From the NCBI GenBank assembly GCA_041908065.1, contig JAYRGC010000063.1, positions 1-18,468 on the forward strand: a stretch of DNA of 18,468 nucleotides, given 5' to 3'. The notes beneath the pieces are model-generated. The model did no database searches. It saw only the letters and a program-made list of their open reading frames with translations, and had not been told where the DNA came from. Shown here piece by piece: positions 5,931-13,122 of this stretch (its first letter is position 1; each line of letters begins with the position of its first letter). The stretch is from JAYRGC01 sp041908065. GTDB taxonomy: Bacteria > Pseudomonadota > Alphaproteobacteria > UBA9219. Position numbers and translations under genes: made by a program.

Positions 5931-7268
5931 ATGGCTTCAAGTTTTTCGTCAAGGTTGGCTGTGGCATCGGTGGCTTTGTTGTCCGCCGGAGCGGTTTTGG
6001 GGCATAGCGACGCTGCTTTCGCTTACGGTTCCGAAGGAATATTCGGCGGCAGAGGCAGGCCGGACAACACTGTGGCTTTGGTTTCGCAGATCCAGCAGAT
6101 GGAAGAACGCCCTCAGCGCGCCCAGTCGGTCGTTCAACATCCTCGCCCCGATTACGATCAGGTTCCGTGGTCGGTAGGCTCGTTCGATTTTTTCCCTTTG
6201 CTGGAAGCCGGCCTTCTTTTCGACTCCAACATCTATTCGGCTGTAAATCACGAAAAGGACGATGAAACTTTTAACGCTCGTCCGGCTTTGACGGCATTCT
6301 CGAATTGGAATCGCCACGCCGTTTCGTTGACTACTTTCGGCGACCTCAATTTTCATCAAGAGTACGACAACGAAAACTACAAGGATTTCGTGATCGAAGC
6401 TCAGGGAAGGTACGACGTTCAGGCTCAGACGTGGCTGTCTACCAAGGGGGGATACCAGTATATTTCCGAGCCGCGCTCTTCGCCTGATAACGCTGGCGGC
6501 AGCGAGCCAACCAAGGTCAATGTCTATAAGGCCGGCGTGTCCGGTTATCGCGGCGTGGGCGTCGTCAAGGCCGGTTTGGACTATAATATGATGGGGCTGC
6601 GTTATGAAGACACTCCGGCGTCTTCGGGGCGCATAAATCAATCTGGGCGCGATCGGAACGAACACGTTATCGGCGGGCGCGTTTCCTACGATCTTAGCGA
6701 AAACTTCAAACCGTACGTTAAGGCCAATGGCAATTTCCGCGACTACGAAAGCAACAACAGCCGCGATTCCGATGGTTTTGACGCGGTAGCGGGCGTGACC
6801 GCTGATTTCGGCGGCATCACTTCGGCGGACGCTTACGTCGGTTGGATGCAGCAGGACTATGACAATTTCGGCATCAGCGAATCCAACGGAGCCGTGAAGT
6901 TCGGCGGTCGGGTGGAATGGAACGTGACCGGTTTGACCTCTTTGGTTTTGGAAGTAGACCGCACGTTGGAGGAGACCACTTTGGCCGCGTACAGCAGCAT
7001 GACGGCTTCCGGCGGATCCGCCACTTTGACGCACGAGTTGTTGCGTAACCTTTTGGTCGAGGGCGACGTGTCTTTGACCAGATACGACTACAACGGCAAC
7101 GGCGATCGCCAGAACGAAGTGTTGTCGGCCGGCTTGGGTGCCAGATGGCTCATAAACCGCACCATCTACGCGGATATCAACTACAAGTGGGCTGACCGTT
7201 CTTCCACTGTCAGCGCTATCGAGTACGACAAGCACATTGCCGGTATACGCGTCGGCGTGCAGATGTGA
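5931..7268 (+). CDS. Outer-membrane beta-barrel protein of polysaccharide export cluster (BBP2-type)
   Basis: The 445-aa product has a signal peptide (residues 1 to about 31, ending SDAAFA) and a short linker. Repeated amphipathic beta-strands rich in Tyr, Asp, Asn and Gly then run to the C-terminus. The block PWSVGSFDFFPLLEAGLLFDSNIYSAVNHEKDDETF (79-114, only key residues matter: GSF, FP, FDSNIY, KDD) matches the putative beta-barrel porin 2 pattern found beside Wza/Wzc genes in alphaproteobacteria. AGGAG lies 9 nt before the start. By family and context it is an outer-membrane component that helps pass or dock an exopolysaccharide. The Wza-like gene follows 80 nt downstream on the same strand. 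The last residue is Met rather than the usual terminal Phe of barrel proteins, which is a small oddity. Confidence 0.85.
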   Translation: MASSFSSRLAVASVALLSAGAVLGHSDAAFAYGSEGIFGGRGRPDNTVALVSQIQQMEERPQRAQSVVQHPRPDYDQVPWSVGSFDFFPLLEAGLLFDSNIYSAVNHEKDDETFNARPALTAFSNWNRHAVSLTTFGDLNFHQEYDNENYKDFVIEAQGRYDVQAQTWLSTKGGYQYISEPRSSPDNAGGSEPTKVNVYKAGVSGYRGVGVVKAGLDYNMMGLRYEDTPASSGRINQSGRDRNEHVIGGRVSYDLSENFKPYVKANGNFRDYESNNSRDSDGFDAVAGVTADFGGITSADAYVGWMQQDYDNFGISESNGAVKFGGRVEWNVTGLTSLVLEVDRTLEETTLAAYSSMTASGGSATLTHELLRNLLVEGDVSLTRYDYNGNGDRQNEVLSAGLGARWLINRTIYADINYKWADRSSTVSAIEYDKHIAGIRVGVQM

Positions 7269-7348
7269 TATCATGCCTGCCCTCGGCGTCGCGTCTCTGG
7301 GATGTTTCCGGGCGGTCGCGACGCCAATTTGTTGAGAGCAAAGGATTC

Positions 7349-8026
7349 ATGACGATGAGGCTTCCGCTTTTGTTCGCGGCCTGTTTGGCCGTGTGCTTTC
7401 CTATAGCGATTTCTCCGGCGGTCGTCGTGGCCGAGGCGGGGCAGGTTCCTTTGGCGGCGCGCCGCGCGGTTTCTGGCGATGGCGCGCGTCAGGCCGAGAT
7501 ACAGAAATCGCAGGAAATGGCCGCAGCCATGGCCGCGTCGCAGGCCGCCGTTCCCTCGGGGAGCGCGGCGGAATACGTTCTCGGCACTGGCGACAAGATC
7601 AAGATGACGGTTTACGGGGAAGACGATCTTTCCGGCGAGTACGAGGTCGGCAGCACCGGCGTCGTCGCCATGCCTTTGATAGGGGAGATTCCGGCTTCGT
7701 CGCTGACTGTCAGGGAGTTTGAGGGCGCGGTGCGGACGAAGCTGTCCTCGGGATACCTGCGCGATCCCCGCGTCAATGTGCAGGTGATAAACTACCGCCC
7801 GTTTTTCATTCTGGGCGAGGTGGCTAAACCCGGAAGTTATCCGTACGTCAACGGCATGACGGTTCTTAACGCGGTAGCTTTGGCCGGAGGATACACCTAT
7901 CGCGCCAATTCCGGCGGCGTGGTGGTGGTTCACGCCAACGATCCGGAAAAGGCGGAACAGAAGGCCAAGGAAGACGCTACGGTGATGCCCGGGGATATAA
8001 TCAGAGTGCCGGAAAGGTTCTTTTAA
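7349..8026 (+). CDS. Wza/GumB-type polysaccharide export protein, short form
   Basis: The 225-aa periplasmic or outer-membrane export protein has a hydrophobic N-terminus (residues 3-28) with a likely cut near AEA, and no convincing lipobox. The Poly_export domain runs from about 74 to 148 (EYVLGTGDKIKMTVYGEDDLSGEYEV, later GYLRDPRVNVQV). One SLBB domain begins at 152 (FFILGEVAKPGSYPYVNGMTVLNAVALAGGYTYRAN in outline) and the protein ends GDIIRVPERFF. It is much shorter than E. coli Wza (about 380 aa) and has one SLBB unit, like many short alphaproteobacterial homologues. I chose the start at 7349 because AAGGA precedes it closely and the signal peptide begins there; the frame opens earlier, at 7265, overlapping the porin. 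It lies between the porin and the Wzc-type kinase and should form the export channel with them. Confidence 0.93.
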   Translation: MTMRLPLLFAACLAVCFPIAISPAVVVAEAGQVPLAARRAVSGDGARQAEIQKSQEMAAAMAASQAAVPSGSAAEYVLGTGDKIKMTVYGEDDLSGEYEVGSTGVVAMPLIGEIPASSLTVREFEGAVRTKLSSGYLRDPRVNVQVINYRPFFILGEVAKPGSYPYVNGMTVLNAVALAGGYTYRANSGGVVVVHANDPEKAEQKAKEDATVMPGDIIRVPERFF

Positions 8027-8099
8027 GCCTAAGGGTTCCGCGTTCTCCCAGACGTTTCCTATGGCCTAGGACAAAAATAAAACAAGAGGAAGGTAGAAA

Positions 8100-10295
8100 A
8101 TGCTGGTCGCTAGACATAGTTCCGTGACGCTCGAAAACGGCAGGGGGCATAATCAACTCGTTTCCGATACCGAGGGTCTGGCCAAGGGCATGGATTTGCG
8201 AGACGCCGTACGTCTTTTGCAAAGACGGTGGAGGTTGATCGCGGCGATAACAGTGGCTTGCTCTTTTCTCGCCGTGCTATCCGCGCTGTTGATGACGCCG
8301 CAATATCGCGCCGTCACCCAGATAATGCTGGATTCCAGACGCACCAACGTCATAGATCTGGGATCGGTCGTTTCCGGCCTTCCCATGGATAACGTGGCGG
8401 TTCGTAGCGAAATGGACATTATTTCCTCCCGCGCCGTCATAGATCGCGTCATAGACAAGCTTAACTTGATGAGCGACGAAGAGTTTTCGGGGTATGGGCT
8501 GCTTTCCAAGATAAACCCGTTCGGCGCATCCGAATCCGACGAGGATATCTCCCGCAAGCGCACGATAGTTGCCAGCAACGTCGGCAAAAGATTGAACGTG
8601 ACCAACGACGGGCGTTCGTTCGGGATAGGCATCAGCTTCGATTCCAAGGATCCTAAAAAGGCTTCGGCCATAGCCAACGCTTTCGTTTCCGAATATCTCG
8701 TCGATCAGCTGGAGGCGAAGTACGAGGCCACCGCCCGCGCCAACAAATGGATAGAGGAGAGGCTGGGCAACCTTAAGGCCAAGGTGGAAGAATCCGAAAA
8801 CACAGTCGAAGAATTTAGGCGCAAAAGCGGGTTGATAGAGATAGACGGATCCACCGTAGCCGCGAGGCAGATGCAGGAAATAAACCGCCAGCTTACCGAT
8901 GCTCGGGTAGGAACGTCGCAGGCCGAGGCCAAGTTGCGTAGCATTCAGGGCATGATCCATTCGAAGGGCGGGCTGGAAGGCGCGGCGGACGTTTTGGCTT
9001 CGCCGTTGATACAGCGGTTGCGCGAGCAAGAAACGGAAGTGCGCCGCCGCGAGGCCGAAATGGCCTCGCGCTATGGGGAAATGCATCCCAAGATGATAAA
9101 TACCCGCGCCGAATACCGCGATCTGCAAAACAAGATTTCGGAGGAAGTTCGCAAGATCGTCCAAAGCATGGAAAACGAGGTGGAGATAGCTCGCGCCAAG
9201 GAACGCCAGATAGAGAAGGATCTGCATAATCTGGAAAGCCGCGCCGGAGTGGAGATGAAGGATAGCGTGGCATTGCGGCAGCTTCAGCGCGAGGCGGATT
9301 CCAACCGCACGCTTTACGAAAACTTTCTGACCAGATTCAAGGAAACCGGCGAGCAGCAGGAGATGAAGGTCGCCGACGCCCGCATTATCGCTCCGGCGGA
9401 CGCTCCGGTGAAACCGGCGTTTCCCAACAAGTTGCTGTTCATGCTGGTGGGGTTGATAATAGGTTCCGTGTTGGGCGTGATGGCCGCCTATCTGGTCGAG
9501 TATTTTGACAGGGGTTTCCGTCGCTCCGATGGCGTGGAGGAGGCCACCGGATTGCCGGTGATAGGAATGATCCCAAGTTTGGCAGGAGTGAGCGATCTCC
9601 AGCCCGAGGGATATGTCATCAGCAAGCCGCTTTCGGCCTACAGCGAGTCGCTTCGCACTGTTCGCACGGCGATACACTTCTCTAACGTTGATAATCCGCC
9701 TAAGACTGTCATGGTCACCAGCTCCGGTCCGGCGGAAGGCAAGACGGCGTTTTGCATGTCATTGGCGCGTTCCGTGGCCAAGGCCGGCAATAAGGTTTTG
9801 TTGATAGACGCCGATTTGCGTAAGCCGCGCATAGCCCAAGCCTTGGGAATCAAGGAGACGAACGGCGGTTTGGCGGCGGTTTTGGCGGGGGATAAGAATC
9901 TTAAGGATGCTTTGCGTCCGGATAAGGAAATACCCAATTTGCATATTCTTCCGGCCAGCGGGACTGCCCCTAATTCTCAAGACATGCTGGGTTCGCAACA
10001 TATGCTGGAGCTGTTGCAGGACGTTTCCAAACGCTACGACCTGATAATCCTTGATACTCCGCCCATATTGGCCGTCGCCGACGCCGCCATGGTGTCGCAC
10101 GCGGTGGACACGACAATTTTTCTGATAAAATGGTCGGAGACGCCACGCGAAACCGTCATGCGCGCCTTGAAGCAGCTTGGAAGTTTGGGGTGCCATATCG
10201 CCGGAATCGTATTGTCTCAGGTCGACACCGTAGAGCACGCCAAGTACGGCGACGGCTATTACCATCGCGGTTACCATGAGTATTACCACAATTAA
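8100..10295 (+). CDS. Wzc/GumC-type chain-length regulator with C-terminal BY-kinase
   Basis: The 731-aa inner-membrane co-polymerase combines a Wzz domain with a bacterial tyrosine kinase. Membrane helices lie at about 46-65 and 444-464. Between them is the periplasmic Wzz and coiled-coil region (about 200-420, many charged heptads) with the PxxP-like segment APADAPVKPAFPNK just before the second helix. The cytoplasmic kinase has Walker A GPAEGKT (543-549), Walker A' LLIDADLRKP (567-576) and Walker B LIILDTPP (648-655). It ends in a tyrosine cluster (Y716, Y720, Y721, Y725, Y728, Y729), the usual autophosphorylation tail. GAGGAAGG precedes the start. It controls polysaccharide length and export with the Wza-like protein. 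Isoleucine is written mostly as ATA here, unlike glnA. The next gene overlaps its last 20 nt. Confidence 0.96.
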   Translation: MLVARHSSVTLENGRGHNQLVSDTEGLAKGMDLRDAVRLLQRRWRLIAAITVACSFLAVLSALLMTPQYRAVTQIMLDSRRTNVIDLGSVVSGLPMDNVAVRSEMDIISSRAVIDRVIDKLNLMSDEEFSGYGLLSKINPFGASESDEDISRKRTIVASNVGKRLNVTNDGRSFGIGISFDSKDPKKASAIANAFVSEYLVDQLEAKYEATARANKWIEERLGNLKAKVEESENTVEEFRRKSGLIEIDGSTVAARQMQEINRQLTDARVGTSQAEAKLRSIQGMIHSKGGLEGAADVLASPLIQRLREQETEVRRREAEMASRYGEMHPKMINTRAEYRDLQNKISEEVRKIVQSMENEVEIARAKERQIEKDLHNLESRAGVEMKDSVALRQLQREADSNRTLYENFLTRFKETGEQQEMKVADARIIAPADAPVKPAFPNKLLFMLVGLIIGSVLGVMAAYLVEYFDRGFRRSDGVEEATGLPVIGMIPSLAGVSDLQPEGYVISKPLSAYSESLRTVRTAIHFSNVDNPPKTVMVTSSGPAEGKTAFCMSLARSVAKAGNKVLLIDADLRKPRIAQALGIKETNGGLAAVLAGDKNLKDALRPDKEIPNLHILPASGTAPNSQDMLGSQHMLELLQDVSKRYDLIILDTPPILAVADAAMVSHAVDTTIFLIKWSETPRETVMRALKQLGSLGCHIAGIVLSQVDTVEHAKYGDGYYHRGYHEYYHN

Positions 10296-10992
10296 GACGT
10301 CAAAGCGCGGCGAGGCCATAAGCAGAGCGAAACTGATAGCTCCTCTGGCGTTGTTGGCGGCTTTGTTGCAGCTCTCGGCTTTGCCCCCGTTGCCGTCGCG
10401 AATAGCTCTTTTATCCGGCGATCCCATAAGGGAAAAATTGTTGAGCGGACGCGAAGTTTCTCCAGACGATCTGGAAATTATGGCTCGCAGCCGGACTTTG
10501 GCGGTGCGTTGGCGCGGGGATTGGTCCTTCGCAGCCACGGATCTGGCCACGGTTTCGTTGGAAAGGGCGCGGAGATCCGGCAACGGCGACAGGGGAGTAT
10601 CCGCCGAAGTTTCCCGCGCGGCGGCGTGGCAAAGGATGGCCTTGGGACAGGCTCCGGCGTCGAGCTATGGCTGGGGGCAGCTGGCCTACGCCGAGCTGGC
10701 CTTGGGCGACAAGGGGGCAGCGGCGCGATCGCTCGCCATGTCATTGGCCGTCGACCCTTACGAACCTCGCATGGCCGCCAAGCGGGTGGAGTTGGGGGGG
10801 ATGCTGTATGACAATCTCGACGGCGCGGCCAAGTTCGAATTAAGCCATGCCGTCCGCCAAGCGTGGAAGAACGACCGAAAGTCATTAATCATCGCAGCCA
10901 AGGCGCATGAAAGCGTTTTTCGGATAGTTGTGGAGGCACTTGCGACGGAGGGCGACGCGGTTGTGAAGTTCCATAGGGCAGTAGGAAAATAG
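10276..10992 (+). CDS. Membrane-anchored accessory protein of polysaccharide cluster (VpsP-like, tentative)
   Basis: The 238-aa product begins inside the last 20 nt of the tyrosine-kinase gene, which suggests coupled translation. A basic N-terminus is followed by one hydrophobic helix at about 18-37. The rest looks alpha-helical and periplasmic, with a TPR-like middle (AAAWQRMALGQAPASSYGWGQLAYAELALGDKGAAARSLAMSLAVDP, residues 115-161 in outline). The phrase APASSYGWGQLAYAELALG recalls small VpsP-type proteins next to Wzc genes, but I hold that resemblance loosely. An accessory role in polysaccharide assembly is inferred from the overlap. No further cluster gene follows on this strand. Confidence 0.75.
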   Translation: MSITTIKTSKRGEAISRAKLIAPLALLAALLQLSALPPLPSRIALLSGDPIREKLLSGREVSPDDLEIMARSRTLAVRWRGDWSFAATDLATVSLERARRSGNGDRGVSAEVSRAAAWQRMALGQAPASSYGWGQLAYAELALGDKGAAARSLAMSLAVDPYEPRMAAKRVELGGMLYDNLDGAAKFELSHAVRQAWKNDRKSLIIAAKAHESVFRIVVEALATEGDAVVKFHRAVGK

Positions 10993-11272
10993 CGAGCGCG
11001 CCGAACGGATTTGGGGGAATCACGATTTTCGGCGAATCCAAGACGTTATTCCTAGTCCAGATAGGGCCGCGAGATTCCAACGCATTGGTAGGAGCCTCAG
11101 GATCAGGATAACACTCGTCACAGTTTACTTTTTCCCACCAACGGCAATCCGGCGGTTCTTGCGGGAATAGTCCTGAGGACAAATTTCTTCCCGCCGATAA
11201 ATAAGTGACGTTTCCGCTAGAACTACGCATTTCGCCGCGCCTTAAGGCGTCGGCCAATTCCAACAGGCTCAT
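10889..11272 (-). CDS. Doubtful small hypothetical ORF opposite the cluster end
   Basis: An open frame of about 127 codons starts at ATG 11272 (GGGGAAG lies 5 nt before it; a GTG at 11284 is in frame). It begins MSLLELADALRRGEMRSS, has a Trp/Cys-containing middle (DCRWWEKVNCDECYPDP) and a proline-rich end. Its first part uses the TTG/GCC codons common in this genome, which slightly favours a real gene. Its last 104 nt run antisense through the end of the neighbouring gene, which argues for a decayed gene whose original stop is lost or for a chance frame. I recognise no family. Confidence 0.28.
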   Translation of the reverse strand: MSLLELADALRRGEMRSSSGNVTYLSAGRNLSSGLFPQEPPDCRWWEKVNCDECYPDPEAPTNALESRGPIWTRNNVLDSPKIVIPPNPFGALAIFLLPYGTSQPRRPPSQVPPQLSEKRFHAPWLR

Positions 11273-11284
11273 AAACTTCCCCAC

Positions 11285-11655
11285 TGCTGCGAGGGCGAAA
11301 TGCGCCCGTCGCGAGTTAATCTCCGCAGATTCACCGCCGCGATTTTCTCTGGGTGGCTAGCCGCATCCGGTTGCGCTTAATCATGCGCGCCGAAGCGAGC
11401 CTCGAAGGGAAAAACTTAATTTTACAAAGCAAGTCCATCTTTTCATGTTTGTGTCTGCCCGACGGCGATACAAGCGTGAGAAGAGGGGGGGCTGCGTAAA
11501 ACAAGCAGAGCGGACAGCACTACGTGCGCCTATTATCTGGTAAATCCGTCAAAGTTGTCAATATGGGTAAATGATGCCATTAGCTTGGCCATCCAAGGAC
11601 GGAGTTAATTTTTAGCCGTTCTTTCCCGCAGAGCAAGACGAGGAGGACCAACGCC
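11285..11655. other. Gene-free region upstream of glnA
   Basis: No protein-coding or tRNA-like signal is visible in this 371-bp stretch. It holds a stem-loop at 11289-11312 (GCGAGGGCG, loop AAATG, CGCCC then TCGC with one bulged G) without a U-run, an 11-bp palindrome GCACTACGTGC at 11517-11527, and a run of seven G near 11484. A good ribosome binding site ACGAGGAGGACC precedes glnA. I looked for a sigma-54 element (TGGCAC-N5-TTGC) and a full-length NtrC site and saw neither. The glnA promoter should lie here, but I cannot place it. Confidence 0.5.
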
Positions 11656-13068
11656 ATGCCCAGCAGCACAAAACCGGTATTCGATATTATTAAAAAACAT
11701 GACATCAAATACGTTGACCTGCGCTTTACAGACCCACGAGGGAAGCTCCAGCATTTGACCATGCATGTCGGCATGATGGACGAGGCGGCTTTTTCCGAAG
11801 GGATAATGTTCGACGGCTCCTCTATCGCCGGATGGAAGAAGATCAACGAATCCGACATGACGCTGATTCCCGATCCCGATACCGCCGTGGTGGATCCGTT
11901 CTACGCCGAGCCGACGTTGGCGTTGTTTTGCCACATTGAAGATCCTGTTACCGGACAGCCTTACGAACGCTGCCCGAGATCGATCGCCAAGAAGGCCGAG
12001 AGTTATCTGGTAAAATCCGGCCTTGGCGACTCCGCTTATTTCGGTCCTGAGGCGGAGTTTTTCGTTTTTGACGACGTGCGTTTCGGCAACGAACACGGCC
12101 ACACGTTTTTCCGCGTTGATTCGATCGAAAGCCCGCACAACAGCGGCCGCGACTACATGGAGGGCAATCTCGGACACCGCCCGCGGGTGAAGGGCGGATA
12201 TTTCCCCGTCAATCCGGTGGATTCGGCGCAGGATCTCCGCACCGAGATGGTGACGATGATAGCCCAGATGGGAGTGCCGGTGGAGAAGCACCATCACGAG
12301 GTGGCTGCCGCCCAGCACGAATTGGGGATTAAATTCGCCACGCTGACGCGTTGCGCCGACAACATGCAGATCTACAAATACGTCGTCCACAACGTCGCCG
12401 CCACCTATGGCAAAACGGCGACGTTCATGCCCAAGCCGATATTCGGCGACAACGGTTCTGGTATGCATTGCCACCAGTCGGTTTGGAAGGGCGGCAAGCC
12501 ATTGTTCGCCGGCAAGGGATATGCCGGATTGTCCGACACCGCGCTGTGGTACATCGGCGGCATCATTCGCCACGCCAAGGCGTTGAACGCTATTACCAAC
12601 CCCACCACCAACAGCTACAAGCGGCTCGTGCCCGGGTACGAGGCTCCGGTGCTTTTGGCCTATTCCTCGCGCAACCGTTCGGCTTCATGCCGCATTCCGT
12701 TCTGCAACAGCCCCAAGGGCAAGCGGGTGGAGGTGCGTTTCCCCGATCCTTGCGCCAATCCTTATCTGGCTTATGCCGCGATGCTGATGGCTGGGTTGGA
12801 CGGCATTCGCAACAAGATCAACCCGGGCGAGGCGATGGACAAGAACCTTTACGATCTGCCGCCGCGCGAGTTGGCGAGGGTTCCCACGGTGTGCGGATCG
12901 CTGGAGCAGGCCATCCACGCGCTGGAGAAAGACAAGGCCTTCCTTTTGGAGGGAGGGGTCTTCACCGACGACATGATCGAGGCGTATCTGGATCTCAAGC
13001 GCGAGGAGTGGGATCGTTTCCGCACCGCGCCGCATCCGGTCGAATACGACATGTATTACTCGGCGTGA
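11656..13068 (+). CDS. glnA: Type I glutamine synthetase
   Basis: The 470-aa enzyme makes glutamine from glutamate, ammonia and ATP in the cytoplasm and forms dodecamers. Length and motifs are those of adenylylated bacterial GSI: MFDGSSIAGW (51-60), the metal-site strand YFGPEAEFFVFD (128-139), HHHEVAAAQHELGIKF (212-227), GDNGSGMHCHQSVWKGG (264-280), NPTTNSYKRLVPGYEAP (315-331), NRSASCRIPF (340-349) and the adenylylation loop KNLYDLPP with Tyr399. The HHHEVAAAQHE form is typical of alphaproteobacteria. AGGAGGACC precedes the start. glnB, the usual upstream neighbour in alphaproteobacteria, is not present; instead there is a gene-poor gap. A strong intrinsic terminator follows 21 nt after the stop. 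Adenylylation control by GlnE and PII is expected from the family, not shown here. Confidence 0.98.
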   Translation: MPSSTKPVFDIIKKHDIKYVDLRFTDPRGKLQHLTMHVGMMDEAAFSEGIMFDGSSIAGWKKINESDMTLIPDPDTAVVDPFYAEPTLALFCHIEDPVTGQPYERCPRSIAKKAESYLVKSGLGDSAYFGPEAEFFVFDDVRFGNEHGHTFFRVDSIESPHNSGRDYMEGNLGHRPRVKGGYFPVNPVDSAQDLRTEMVTMIAQMGVPVEKHHHEVAAAQHELGIKFATLTRCADNMQIYKYVVHNVAATYGKTATFMPKPIFGDNGSGMHCHQSVWKGGKPLFAGKGYAGLSDTALWYIGGIIRHAKALNAITNPTTNSYKRLVPGYEAPVLLAYSSRNRSASCRIPFCNSPKGKRVEVRFPDPCANPYLAYAAMLMAGLDGIRNKINPGEAMDKNLYDLPPRELARVPTVCGSLEQAIHALEKDKAFLLEGGVFTDDMIEAYLDLKREEWDRFRTAPHPVEYDMYYSA

Positions 13069-13089
13069 CGCGAGGAGGGGCTGTGGGAT

Positions 13090-13120
13090 GGCCGGAGAAC
13101 ACGATCTTCTCCGGCCTTTT
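13090..13120 (+). terminator. Intrinsic terminator of glnA
   Basis: The perfect 10-bp arms GGCCGGAGAA (13090-13099) and TTCTCCGGCC (13107-13116) flank the 7-nt loop CACGATC and are followed directly by TTTT. It begins 21 nt after the glnA stop and ends just before the convergent pabB-pabC stop at 13123. On the minus strand no U-run follows the stem, so it acts for glnA only. Confidence 0.92.
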
Positions 13121-13122
13121 CC

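Noticed and set aside
5949..7274. Nearly full-length open frame antisense to the porin gene
   Set aside because: It mirrors the porin codon structure, lacks a ribosome binding site or domain, and the sense product has a signal peptide and barrel pattern.
8277..9677. 466-codon open frame antisense to the Wzc-type gene
   Set aside because: The sense strand has unmistakable Walker motifs and helices; the antisense protein is His/Leu-rich without any family signature.
11340..11420. Possible tRNA-like segment in the gap before glnA
   Set aside because: No T-loop GGTTCGA, no matching acceptor stem and no CCA end could be found.
11517..11527. Palindrome GCACTACGTGC upstream of glnA as an NtrC site
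   Set aside because: The arms match GCAC/GTGC but the spacing and flanks do not fit the 17-bp NtrC consensus, and no sigma-54 promoter is visible.
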